Shown piece by piece: positions 39,636 through 48,521 of a stretch of 64,000 nt of DNA. Every line of letters begins with the position of its first letter. The stretch's first letter is position 1. The stretch comes from Trichomonas vaginalis G3. Lineage: Eukaryota > Parabasalia > Trichomonadida > Trichomonadidae. The stretch covers positions 26,614,556-26,678,555 of the forward strand of contig NC_067205.1 of assembly GCF_026262505.1 (NCBI RefSeq), read 5' to 3'. The translations under genes and the position numbers were made by a program. The notes beneath the pieces were generated by a model, which searched no databases, was not told the DNA's origin, and worked only from the letters and a program-made list of their open reading frames with translations.

Positions 39636-41159
39636 ATGGATAACACAGATTTAAAAATTTTAATTGATGATTTAGTACTTAATCAAAATTTTCTTAATTA
39701 TTATGAATTAAAATCATATCTCCAAAAACATAATAACAATATAACGGGCGATGATATGGAATATTATTATCCATATTATAAAAATGCAGTTTTGAAATAT
39801 CATGATAAAATAATTTCTAAAATTAAAGACAAAATTAAAAATAATGAATATACAAAGGAAAAAACTAAATCACAACTTAAACAGTTGAAAGATTTCAAAA
39901 ATAAAGTATTAACAGAAGAAGATATTGATGAATTATATAATTTATATAATCCTGAGCCGCAAAAGCAAAAGGAGCAAAAACAAAAGGTGCAAAACACCCA
40001 GGTCCTTCAGACCATAAATGATGCACAAGCTTTAATTTATGATTCATTAGTTAAACCATATTCAGCCCGACTTTTAAATGAAGATCAACTTTTGGAATTC
40101 ATCCTTCAACATAAACTCGAAGCGGGAAAGTATATTAAACCTTTATATACAGCATATTTAAAACAAATGAATAGAATACATCCAGAATTAATGAAGGAAG
40201 GAATGAATTCCAAAACTTCATCATCCAAAATCAAAGCAGATAAAATTAAACCAAAACCTCCAACGACAGTACCACCTCCTCCTTCAGTTAATCCTTCATC
40301 ATTCACTTTATTATATCCATTTCAAACATTAAAGAAACAAAAAGATTTTAAAAAGGATTTCAAGATATTAAATAAACCAATTGACCCAAAAATTCAACCG
40401 TTAAAGGAAAAATTTGGTCGCCCTTCATTTGCACCATATCCATATTCATACGAAATCGATCATTTAGAATATTCAAGAGAAAACGTTACTTATTTATTTG
40501 CCATTAACATTAACACCAGATATTTATATTGCATTCCGGTGAAAGGGAAAACAGAACAGGAAACAAGAAGAGCTATTCAATACTTACTAGATCATGAAAG
40601 AGTAGATAATATAAGGGGTGATGGTGATAAAGGATTTCAGGCAGCTATGGCTCATTATTTCCCACAAATTAATTTTTACTTCTCATCCTCTCCATATACA
40701 TTTCATAATAAAATAGTTGATGCGGTAATGAGAACTCTTAGAGATGCGTTAGGGGTTAACGGTCAGATATACTGGGATGGAAATCATGACTCCATCATAC
40801 AACAGTTAGTATATTATTACAATAATACATGGCATAGAACAATAAACATGAAACCGGTGGAAATGAAAAATGATATTTCAAAAGAATGGGAATATATTAG
40901 AAAGCAAATGGAAAGGTTAAATGATGTTAAACGTGAACAAATTAATTCAGGGCTCATGAATTTTAAACAAGGGGATAAAGTTTTGATTCATCTCGATTAT
41001 GGAAAAACTGATAAATCAATGATAAAAAGAAGACGAAAATTTGACACAATAGCTGAATTTGTTAGATATATTAACGGCAATGCATTAGTTGAAGTTGACA
41101 ATAAATTAATAGAAATTCCGATTTATTTTATTACTCCATTATATTTAAATAATATTTAA
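39636..41159 (+). CDS. Polinton B RVE-family integrase (507 aa)
   Basis: Catalyses insertion of the linear element and so creates the 6-bp duplication. The N-terminal half is helical and Lys-rich, with a Pro-rich linker (KPPTTVPPPPSVNPSSF, ~210). The RNase H-like core starts at YSYEIDHLEYSR (~270) and continues through NIRGDGDKGFQ (~325) to KIVDAVMRTLRDAL (~360). A C-terminal SH3/chromo-like part follows (GDKVLIHLDYGK ... RKFDTIAEFVRYI). Start context is TTTTATATAAATG. A GC-rich word cluster (AGGTGCAAAACACCC, GGTCCTTCAGACC, ~39984-40011) lies in frame near residue 120. The frame is open throughout. Confidence 0.85.
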   Translation: MDNTDLKILIDDLVLNQNFLNYYELKSYLQKHNNNITGDDMEYYYPYYKNAVLKYHDKIISKIKDKIKNNEYTKEKTKSQLKQLKDFKNKVLTEEDIDELYNLYNPEPQKQKEQKQKVQNTQVLQTINDAQALIYDSLVKPYSARLLNEDQLLEFILQHKLEAGKYIKPLYTAYLKQMNRIHPELMKEGMNSKTSSSKIKADKIKPKPPTTVPPPPSVNPSSFTLLYPFQTLKKQKDFKKDFKILNKPIDPKIQPLKEKFGRPSFAPYPYSYEIDHLEYSRENVTYLFAININTRYLYCIPVKGKTEQETRRAIQYLLDHERVDNIRGDGDKGFQAAMAHYFPQINFYFSSSPYTFHNKIVDAVMRTLRDALGVNGQIYWDGNHDSIIQQLVYYYNNTWHRTINMKPVEMKNDISKEWEYIRKQMERLNDVKREQINSGLMNFKQGDKVLIHLDYGKTDKSMIKRRRKFDTIAEFVRYINGNALVEVDNKLIEIPIYFITPLYLNNI

Positions 41160-41179
41160 TTTTTTTTATTTCGTAAGAA

Positions 41180-41451
41180 ATGAGTGACAACGAAGCATCC
41201 AAGAGTCCAGACAATGAATATAAAAAGAAACTAAACAGAATTAAATCAAAAATATGTATTACAAAAAAGAAGTCACAATGCGGTGAGGTTGAAACGATAA
41301 AGAGAGGAAAGAAATAATCGAAAAATTAGAAACTTACCGTTCAATCCTTAAACTGAGTGAAGCAAAAATAAAAGAATTTAATAGAATAAATAAATTGATT
41401 GGAAGAGATGAATTTAATAAAGATGAATTTTTAAACTCTATCCAAATTTAA
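41180..41451 (+). pseudogene. Polinton B small Lys-rich gene region
   Basis: A start in the TCGTAAGAAATG context opens a short Lys-rich frame; the stretch up to 41451 stays protein-like (SILKLSEAKIKEFNRINKLI). It looks broken. Probably a small basic element protein; function unknown. Confidence 0.3.
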
Positions 41452-41612
41452 TTTTTATTCCTCTTCGACAACATCTCTCTTTCCATCATTACTGCATAAC
41501 CACATTTTCTCAATTTTAGTGGTTTGTTATTTTTAACATGTTCTTGCATCATTTTTATCATTTCCTCCCTTGTTATGATTCGTGGTAAATTTTGAGCTTG
41601 TGGGGTATTCAT
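41448..41612 (-). CDS. Polinton B small basic protein (54 aa)
   Basis: MNTPQAQNLPRITREEMIKM then a Lys/Met-rich helix, preceded on its strand by TATCATAAATG. It ends almost on top of the convergent upstream gene. Basic charge suggests nucleic-acid or capsid association. Unrecognised. Confidence 0.35.
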   Translation of the reverse strand: MNTPQAQNLPRIITREEMIKMMQEHVKNNKPLKLRKCGYAVMMEREMLSKRNKN

Positions 41613-41645
41613 TTATGATAAAAATAAAAATTTGTTATCACTTAT

Positions 41646-41685
41646 TTTATCGTTAAGTGACTCAAAGAGTCCGGAGACAAAGTCT
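41646..41685. repeat. Two short hairpins with CAAAG/ACAAAG centre
   Basis: GACTCAAAGAGTC and GAGACAAAGTCTC stand side by side between the small minus-strand gene and the iteron-like array. Same family as the hairpins in the polymerase and helicase genes. Confidence 0.6.
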
Positions 41686-41708
41686 CATGTTTTTAGGTTA
41701 TTCAATAA

Positions 41709-42020
41709 TTAATTATTTTTGAAGAACCGAAGGTGCTACCATGCTACCATGTGCTACCAGGTCATTTAACTTCTCTGAAAAAGTGTGACAACACGACATT
41801 TTGACAACACAGGAGGAAGGTAGTTATGAATTATTTTTGAAGAACCGAAGGTGCTACCATGCTACCATGTTGACAACACGACATTTTGACAACAACACAG
41901 GAGGAAGGTAGTTATGAATTATTTTTGAATAACCGAAGGTGCTACCATGCTACCATGTGCTACCAGGTCATTTAACTTCTCTGAAAAAGTGTGACAACAC
42001 GACATTTTGACAACACAGCA
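41709..42020. repeat. Iteron-like array, left arm (about 3 units)
   Basis: Units carry GAAGAACCGAAGGTGCTACC, GCTACCATGTGCTACCAG and GACAACACGACATTTTGACA. They are the inverse of the 121-bp units at 45258-46650. Three units are present, the middle one shortened. Each has four TGCTACCA/GGTAGCA words. Confidence 0.8.
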
Positions 42021-42068
42021 GGATTAATGCAAAAATAAATTCCAATCATACTTTATAAAGCTAGACCT

Positions 42069-44429
42069 TCAGGTCTCGCCGCTTCGGTCTGAAAGACCTT
42101 CAGGACTCAAAGAGTCCGTTAGCGGCTCATTTACAGGTATTTCATCGTCAGTAAATGATTCCTCATTATCGTTTGGTTCAACCTGTTTATATAATCCTTT
42201 CATTTCTTCTTTCAAAACATAATACCATGTTTGTTTACCGTCTATTCTTCTATGTTTCCTATCACATTTATCCTTAATACTCATTTGAAAGTTTTTGTCT
42301 TTCATGACTGATGGTTTGCAGAATAGAGCATTTTCACACGTCATACCTGCACACAATTCATCATAATGTGTATTTATCCATACATCTAAAGGATTTGATG
42401 ATAATTCAATTAAATCTTGTTTGGCTTCAGTCATCGGTATGATTCGTACATTAAATGATGAAAGGTCATATTGCATAAAATACGTCAGTAAATTATCATA
42501 AAATTCCTTAGTGCATGAATCCATTAAATTCTTGAAGTAATCAAATTGACCCTTGAATTTACCATTAACTCTTAAAACTACGTATCTTCTGTCTCCAACT
42601 TCAATTTTGACAGGGTAGACGTTGTTAGTTACGAAAATGAAGTTTGCAACGTTCTGAGCTGTTCTTCTGGGTTGATTCTTTTCATTAATTCTTATCTCAT
42701 TATCCGTAATAATTGATTTCAAAGCGTTGAAGTTTGCGAGTCTGTCTTCACCCACATTCTTGAGTTCATTAAGTACAAGAAACATTTTATTTTCAACTAC
42801 TGAATTGAAATTACCCGTTAGCTCACCTATTTCGGTAATGTTTTTACATGAATAACCTGCGAGAAGTTCAGAAATAATGTCTGTAAATCTGTTTTTACCT
42901 GTTCCCTGAAGTCCTTTCAAAATAATTGCTGTTTCATTCTTGATTCCAGGATGTTGAATCATTGATGCAATCCAGCCGAGAAGGTATTTATACACTTCAT
43001 CGTTATTATCACAAATGGCTTCTTTAATGAAATTCATAAACATCTCAATTTTTGAGTAATCTGGTTTTTCGAGAACGTTGTATTTATAACCTTGAAACGT
43101 TGAGAAAACATCTGGGGAATCAGATTTAAAGCAAACACCCTTAACGGTTAATGAAGACAATTGATTTAGTAGTACATCCCATGCTGTTATGGTTTTACCT
43201 TCTTCTTTAAATAATTTAATCATTTTGAGTGACTCTTTCATGTTTGACTGAAGAACAAATGATATTTGATTCATTTTATCGTGTATGTTGTAATCTTTCT
43301 GAATGAAATATTTGTTTCCACAATCTACAAAACGGATTACACGTGATAAATCCTCAATTACTTCAGAACTGTTTTTATACTGATGATTTTCAGCCTTGCG
43401 TCTAATATCTGTTATCAAAAACGAGTCATCAAGTTTGATATCAAATGTTATTTTTGGCTTACGTAATAAAGGTAAAACATATTCATCATAATATTCCTTT
43501 TGATATAGTTTTAGAATCTTCACTAAAACAAATGGAGAAGTCATTAAATGTGCATATCTACTACGTGCTTTTTCAAAATTACTTTTAGCATTTTCTGTTA
43601 AACTGCAGAAGTTATAAACGTTATCGTATGCTTCATTAATCAAATGATTAGGTAACGAATTAATAGCTTGAAACAGTGTGAATAATGTTATTTCTTTTTC
43701 TAAATTCATGTTTCCACCGTCATTATGTACTTCAAAATCACAGATGCCATCAACTATGCTCTGGGCAAGTTTATCGTCAATGTTTACATCTTTGTTTTCA
43801 TTCATTATACTCTTTATTTCTTCGTTCTTCTGTTCAACTCTTACCTTAATATTCAAATCATTTAATATATCATTCACTGTTCTGGTTAATGTTGAATCAT
43901 AACTTCCACGAATGAATGAGTATGTTTTGATTGGTTCTGTTGCATTCTTGCGAACTCTTGAATCAGCCATAACCACTAATGAACGTTTTGAATCATCCAT
44001 TGAAGTCATTATGTCAATATCATAATCATTGCAAGAATAGCATTTAATCATTCTGTTCGAAACTGCATAGAAGAAATTAGTGTTGCAATAAATGTGAAGA
44101 CCTCCTGAAGCGGTTTTAACGATAACATCTTTATCCGAAAGTTTTGATAAAATGTCTTTTCTAACTGTTTCTTTAAGTTCATCATTGTACGATTTATTGA
44201 TATCAACATCTATAATCGTTAAATTTGAAATTTTATTTACTAATAAAGCCATACCAGTTTTCCTTCCTCTTCCTCCATCATGTTTGAGGTAGTTATGTAA
44301 ATCAATCTTGTTTTCACCAATTCTTTCGTTGAGGGTTTTAGTTTCTGCCACAACTAATTCCTCAGCTAATGAATCAATAACTTTTTCATCAGAAACGATA
44401 TAGTTGCTGTTGTTGTTTGTTGCTGTCAT
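42069..44429 (-). CDS. Polinton B primase-SF3 helicase (786 aa)
   Basis: Replication protein of the virus primase-helicase type. N-terminal archaeo-eukaryotic primase motifs: NLTIIDVDINKS (~69-80, the DxD metal site) and TASGGLHIYCN (~107-117, the sxH site). A middle linker follows, then a superfamily 3 helicase: Walker A GLQGTGKN (~505), Walker B MFLVLNELKN (~548) and the sensor FIFVTNN (~597), followed by arginine-bearing VGDRRYVVLRV. It would prime and unwind the element DNA beside its own polymerase. The C-terminal 16 residues (TDSLSPEGLSDRSGE plus one) come from a palindromic insert. Its start context is CCTATATAAATG. Inverted 121-bp arrays flank the gene and its HNH neighbour. Confidence 0.85.
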   Translation of the reverse strand: MTATNNNSNYIVSDEKVIDSLAEELVVAETKTLNERIGENKIDLHNYLKHDGGRGRKTGMALLVNKISNLTIIDVDINKSYNDELKETVRKDILSKLSDKDVIVKTASGGLHIYCNTNFFYAVSNRMIKCYSCNDYDIDIMTSMDDSKRSLVVMADSRVRKNATEPIKTYSFIRGSYDSTLTRTVNDILNDLNIKVRVEQKNEEIKSIMNENKDVNIDDKLAQSIVDGICDFEVHNDGGNMNLEKEITLFTLFQAINSLPNHLINEAYDNVYNFCSLTENAKSNFEKARSRYAHLMTSPFVLVKILKLYQKEYYDEYVLPLLRKPKITFDIKLDDSFLITDIRRKAENHQYKNSSEVIEDLSRVIRFVDCGNKYFIQKDYNIHDKMNQISFVLQSNMKESLKMIKLFKEEGKTITAWDVLLNQLSSLTVKGVCFKSDSPDVFSTFQGYKYNVLEKPDYSKIEMFMNFIKEAICDNNDEVYKYLLGWIASMIQHPGIKNETAIILKGLQGTGKNRFTDIISELLAGYSCKNITEIGELTGNFNSVVENKMFLVLNELKNVGEDRLANFNALKSIITDNEIRINEKNQPRRTAQNVANFIFVTNNVYPVKIEVGDRRYVVLRVNGKFKGQFDYFKNLMDSCTKEFYDNLLTYFMQYDLSSFNVRIIPMTEAKQDLIELSSNPLDVWINTHYDELCAGMTCENALFCKPSVMKDKNFQMSIKDKCDRKHRRIDGKQTWYYVLKEEMKGLYKQVEPNDNEESFTDDEIPVNEPLTDSLSPEGLSDRSGET
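42075..42120. repeat. 46-bp palindromic insert in helicase, copy 2
   Basis: Exact inverse of 36735-36780. A further stem, AGACCTTCAGGTCT (42063-42076), abuts it around the stop codon. Confidence 0.9.
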
Positions 44430-44509
44430 TTATATAGGAATAAAAAATAAAAATAATTCATAACTACCTTTATTTTTCTGTCTTAAGGAAATTCATGAAA
44501 ATTCATGGT

Positions 44510-45094
44510 TCAAAACTGAATATCATATAACCTCTTGAAAACGTTTAAACGAACTTGAACTTTCTTTCCTTCAGTATCCGTCAAAGTAACATATGCAATT
44601 CCTGATTTTAGGAAACAAACATGCATTTTTCTATAGTTAACTCCTGTATAGTAATAGAATGCGTCCTCATTCTCAACATAGTAGTAGAACTCTAAGTCAT
44701 GCTTTCCATAAGAGTTTATTTCAATTGCTTCGTCAGATATTTCATCAACGAACTCATAAACTATATCACCATACTTGCTTTTATTTCTATTGTTTTCAGA
44801 TCTAGAACACCAACGAAGGTTTGAGATTCTGTTGTCGTCTCTTTGATGGTTTATATGGTCCACACACGGTAAATTGTTCGGATTGGAAATAAAATGAGTA
44901 GCTATGAGAACATGTTTTTGGTACTTTTTGAGGTTTAATGTTACACAAATATAACCTATTCCTCTGTTATATTCATGTATAATTCTCTTGGTTTCTTTCT
45001 TCCTTATTTCAAAAGGCTCAGAACAGTGAATTTCATACTCTTCATCTTGTAAACATTCTTTCCATACATCTTGACCAACAAGTTCAGCGTACAT
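44510..45094 (-). CDS. Polinton B HNH endonuclease-like protein (194 aa)
   Basis: The centre has a classic HNH/NUMOD-associated motif, CVDHINHQRDDNRISNLRWC then SENNRNKSKYGD (~95-130). The preceding GYICVTLNLKKYQKHVLIATHF strand pair usually precedes HNH in homing-type enzymes. A C-terminal beta domain (DAFYYYTGVNYRKMHV, TDTEGKKVQVRL) recurs alone in Polinton A at 9184-9504. Likely a free-standing DNA nickase. Directly upstream is TTTTGTATGTAAAGACAG, a sequence shared with the KilA-N gene promoter. Confidence 0.75.
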   Translation of the reverse strand: MYAELVGQDVWKECLQDEEYEIHCSEPFEIRKKETKRIIHEYNRGIGYICVTLNLKKYQKHVLIATHFISNPNNLPCVDHINHQRDDNRISNLRWCSRSENNRNKSKYGDIVYEFVDEISDEAIEINSYGKHDLEFYYYVENEDAFYYYTGVNYRKMHVCFLKSGIAYVTLTDTEGKKVQVRLNVFKRLYDIQF

Positions 45095-45120
45095 CTGTCT
45101 TTACATACAAAATAAAATAT
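45095..45120 (-). promoter_or_regulatory. Shared upstream element of HNH and KilA-N genes
   Basis: On the minus strand ATTTTATTTTGTATGTAAAG then ACAG precedes the HNH start codon; nearly the same sequence precedes the KilA-N start at 47641-47665. It differs from the ATATAAATG context of the other element genes, hinting at co-regulation. Confidence 0.45.
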
Positions 45121-45257
45121 ATTTTTTTAAAAAACTAAAATATATGTTTATTTCGGGAAAATTCATGACAAAAACATTTACGAAGAAGAAGTCATGACAA
45201 AACATATGCGATGAAGAAGTCATGACAAAACATTTACGATGAAGAAGTTTATTTCCT

Positions 45258-46650
45258 GAACTGTTGTCAAAATGTCGTGTTGTCAGTAATTTTCAGAGAA
45301 GTTAAATGACCTGGTAGCACATGGTAGCATGGTAGCACCTTCGGTTCTTCAATAATAATTCATAACTACCTTCCTCCTGAACTGTTGTCAAAATGTCGTG
45401 TTGTCAGTAATTTTCAGAGAAGTTAAATGACCTGGTAGCACATGGTAGCATGGTAGCACCTTCGGTTCTTCAATAATAATTCATAACTACCTTCCTCCTG
45501 AACTGTTGTCAAAATGTCGTGTTGTCAGTAATTTTCAGAGAAGTTAAATGACCTGGTAGCACATGGTAGCATGGTAGCACCTTCGGTTCTTCAATAATAA
45601 TTCATAACTACCTTCCTCCTGAACTGTTGTCAAAATGTCGTGTTGTCAGTAATTTTCAGAGAAGTTAAATGACCTGGTAGCACATGGTAGCATGGTAGCA
45701 CCTTCGGTTCTTCAATAATAATTCATAACTACCTTCCTCCTGAACTGTTGTCAAAATGTCGTGTTGTCAGTAATTTTCAGAGAAGTTAAATGACCTGGTA
45801 GCACATGGTAGCATGGTAGCACCTTCGGTTCTTCAATAATAATTCATAACTACCTTCCTCCTGAACTGTTGTCAAAATGTCGTGTTGTCAGTAATTTTCA
45901 GAGAAGTTAAATGACCTGGTAGCACATGGTAGCATGGTAGCACCTTCGGTTCTTCAATAATAATTCATAACTACCTTCCTCCTGAACTGTTGTCAAAATG
46001 TCGTGTTGTCAGTAATTTTCAGAGAAGTTAAATGACCTGGTAGCACATGGTAGCATGGTAGCACCTTCGGTTCTTCAATAATAATTCATAACTACCTTCC
46101 TCCTGAACTGTTGTCAAAATGTCGTGTTGTCAGTAATTTTCAGAGAAGTTAAATGACCTGGTAGCACATGGTAGCATGGTAGCACCTTCGGTTCTTCAAT
46201 AATAATTCATAACTACCTTCCTCCTGAACTGTTGTCAAAATGTCGTGTTGTCAGTAATTTTCAGAGAAGTTAAATGACCTGGTAGCACATGGTAGCATGG
46301 TAGCACCTTCGGTTCTTCAATAATAATTCATAACTACCTTCCTCCTGAACTGTTGTCAAAATGTCGTGTTGTCAGTAATTTTCAGAGAAGTTAAATGACC
46401 TGGTAGCACATGGTAGCATGGTAGCACCTTCGGTTCTTCAATAATAATTCATAACTACCTTCCTCCTGAACTGTTGTCAAAATGTCGTGTTGTCAGTAAT
46501 TTTCAGAGAAGTTAAATGACCTGGTAGCACATGGTAGCATGGTAGCACCTTCGGTTCTTCAATAATAATTCATAACTACCTTCCTCCTGAACTGTTGTCA
46601 AAATGTCGTGTTGTCAACATGGTAACATGGTAGCACCTTCGGTTCTTCAA
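45258..46650. repeat. Iteron-like array, right arm: 121-bp unit, about 11.5 copies
   Basis: CTGTTGTCAAAATGTCGTGT recurs every 121 bp from 45261 to 46592 with virtually no variation, the last copy being shortened. Each unit contains four GGTAGCA words (GACCTGGTAGCACATGGTAG, then CATGGTAGCACC) and a TTGTCA pair. It is the inverse of the three-unit array at 41709-42020. Extreme uniformity shows recent amplification or ongoing homogenisation. Degenerate copies of ACGATGAAGAAGT precede it at 45177-45250. Confidence 0.95.
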
Positions 46651-46723
46651 TAATTAATTATTTTTGAATAACTGGGAAATAAATTTACGTCAAATATGCA
46701 ATTTATAAAATCTTATGTCGACA

Positions 46724-46796
46724 GGCTACGTAGCACAGTGGTCTAAGGTGGTGTTATGGAGGGGTTAGGGTCTGTGGTTCGAACCGCGACGGCGCC
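46724..46796 (+). ncRNA. tRNA-like sequence with Pol III A and B boxes
   Basis: A 73-base stretch starting GGCTACG with a perfect A box, TAGCACAGTGG (46731-46741), and a B box, GTTCGAACC (46777-46785), followed by TTTTCTTATTTT, which could end Pol III transcription. Acceptor pairing is partial (5 of 7 pairs) and a T-arm of GTGG/CCGC type forms, but I cannot fold a good anticodon arm. So it is either a decayed tRNA or a tRNA-like Pol III promoter. It lies inside Polinton B. Confidence 0.45.
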
Positions 46797-46975
46797 GTAT
46801 TTTCTTATTTTCTTTGTTTGTCTTGTTTGTCGTGAATAAAAAGTATCATAAAAGTGGAAGAAGGGTTTTGCTATTTTTTCTCAGCCGAAATCAATGATTT
46901 TTTCATTTTTGGAATCCTTAGCGAATGAGGAATCTTTTCTCTCGTGGAAGCTTTGACCAAAAATAAATGGTTCAT

Positions 46976-47638
46976 TTACTCACAATATTTTTGTACAAAA
47001 CAACCCCAAACTTTTAACTTCTTTTCTGCAGCTTCAAATGCTATCTTAGCGAGTTCATATTCTCTAAATTCTCTCTTTAAATCTTCTTGTTCCCATTGGT
47101 CTAGTTCGTATGGAGAATCTCTATAACCATAACATATCTCACGTTCATGTTCTAATTGTTTTTCGCACATTTTTCCAACTTCTTCTTCAAACAAAGGTTT
47201 AGCATTTTCTACTGTATCTTCGAGTTCTTCTTCATCTAACTTCTCATGAACTTTCTTGTCTATGGAGTCCATAATTTTTCCAACTGCTATGCAATATTTT
47301 GGAGAAGCCCACATTGCTATATAGTTTATAAGTCTTGGGTCTACATACGTTCCTCTAACCCGTTTGATTTCATCAGGAATTCCGGCATGAATTTTGTATA
47401 AAAAGCAACCGTCTGAATTCCGGCGGTTGCTATATTCTTCACAAAATGCCTTATAATACTCTTCCCAGGACTTATTTTCCAACAACTTTCTAAAGTCTTT
47501 CCTAAACTGCTGACACATATTTGTTGCATTAATGTAACCATCCTTGTCTCTACGTAAGACTTCAATACCATTATAAGTGCCTTTTGTGAATGTTTCACCA
47601 TTAGATTTGTTCGTGAACGTCTGTGCTTCGACCGACAT
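46976..47638 (-). CDS. Polinton B KilA-N domain protein (220 aa)
   Basis: DNA-binding protein with the KilA-N fold common in large DNA viruses and phages. Visible: NGIEVLRRDKDGYINATNMC (~20-40), then GTYVDPRLINYIAMWASPKY (~98-118). A charged coiled-coil tail follows (KLDEEELEDTVENAKPLFEEE, then REFREYELAKIAFEAAEKKL). Start set at 47638 because the ATG lies after the TTTTGTATGTAAGAACAGTA element; the frame upstream has no other ATG. Possibly a regulator of element genes. No breaks seen. Confidence 0.8.
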   Translation of the reverse strand: MSVEAQTFTNKSNGETFTKGTYNGIEVLRRDKDGYINATNMCQQFRKDFRKLLENKSWEEYYKAFCEEYSNRRNSDGCFLYKIHAGIPDEIKRVRGTYVDPRLINYIAMWASPKYCIAVGKIMDSIDKKVHEKLDEEELEDTVENAKPLFEEEVGKMCEKQLEHEREICYGYRDSPYELDQWEQEDLKREFREYELAKIAFEAAEKKLKVWGCFVQKYCE

Positions 47639-47640
47639 TA

Positions 47641-47665
47641 CTGTTCTTACATACAAAATAAAAAA
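47641..47665 (-). promoter_or_regulatory. Shared upstream element, KilA-N copy
   Basis: Minus strand TTATTTTGTATGTAAGAACA precedes the start codon; compare 45095-45120. Confidence 0.45.
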
Positions 47666-47749
47666 TAAATAAAAATAATTTTAAAACTAATGAAATTAAT
47701 TATTTTTTGACTGAATTCATTCATAACACCATTAATAAGCTCATAAAAT

Positions 47750-47785
47750 GCTCGTTTTGAGGTTGAGCCACTTTTGGCTCGACCG
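47750..47785. repeat. Short hairpin near the fibre-tip gene
   Basis: GGTTGAGCCACTTTTGGCTC-type stem, with a second, AGACCTTTGGGTC, at 47931-47943. Members of the GC-rich palindromic family. Confidence 0.45.
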
Positions 47786-47948
47786 TATTCTTTCATCCAA
47801 AACTCAATAAACAATTATTGAATAACCCAAAACCATTGACGATAAAATATATTTCTGCAGTTCATCCATTACTTCATTACCTAATTAATTACAAACATAA
47901 AATATATTTAGTTCATTCGGTAAGCCCAGACCTTTGGGTCAAGCACAT

Positions 47949-48482
47949 TCATTGAACTCTATACCATGCGAATACAGTCATAAATGGTGGCATGTAATCT
48001 TTACTTTGTCCCGTTGTTTGTGTATATCCTGAAACGCGATGTGTATGGTTTCCTTCTCCCTGAGTGTCACTCCAGTAACAATTTATGGCAAATTTAACAT
48101 CATCTTTAACATCATATCCTTTACCTTTTGTCATTCCTGACCAATCCCAATATCTATGCTTATGCCAACCTGCTTGAGATGTGCTTAAATCTATGTAGTG
48201 ACTGTGTGCAGGTAAATTTTCACCCGTAATTGTTTTACTTCCCCCTGTTTCCTTTGAAGAGTTTGCACAATACAAAAACCTGTCGACTATTTGTTCCCAT
48301 GCACCAACACCAAACATTGCTTGAGGACCTCTCACATCCATAGATGTATAAATAGAACCTACTGGGTTCATTAAATCAAACATATGAGATATTATAGGAT
48401 TGTCTCTTTTGAACTTAAAATATAGTCTTATATACGAAAAAAAGAGATCTGACATTGTGTCAGATCTCAGTAAAAGTGACAT
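47949..48482 (-). CDS. Polinton B phage-type fibre tip (177 aa)
   Basis: From residue ~40 on it matches the tip of the Polinton A fibre: NPVGSIYTSMDVRGPQAMFG, GAWEQIVDRFLYCANSSKE, TGGSKTITGENLPAHSHYI, and the end YMPPFMTVFAWYRVQ. This is the phage tail-collar/receptor-binding type with a His-containing metal-binding zone. The first 40 residues differ from Polinton A and are hydrophobic and basic. The gene stands apart from the shaft gene (50097-51188); the 250-bp hairpin satellite lies between them. It may serve as receptor-binding tip of a virion spike (inference). Confidence 0.7.
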   Translation of the reverse strand: MSLLLRSDTMSDLFFSYIRLYFKFKRDNPIISHMFDLMNPVGSIYTSMDVRGPQAMFGVGAWEQIVDRFLYCANSSKETGGSKTITGENLPAHSHYIDLSTSQAGWHKHRYWDWSGMTKGKGYDVKDDVKFAINCYWSDTQGEGNHTHRVSGYTQTTGQSKDYMPPFMTVFAWYRVQ

Positions 48483-48521
48483 TTACATGTCAAAAAAATA
48501 GAATGAGTTTAAGTAATTAAA

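Noticed and set aside
45095-45118. Possible intron in front of the HNH gene (GTATGT ... ACAG)
   Set aside because: Far shorter than known trichomonad introns and lacking the ACTAACACACAG 3' signal; kept only as a shared upstream element.
45258-46650. CRISPR-like array
   Set aside because: Units are contiguous and near identical over the full 121 bp; there are no variable spacers and no cas genes, and this is a eukaryotic element.
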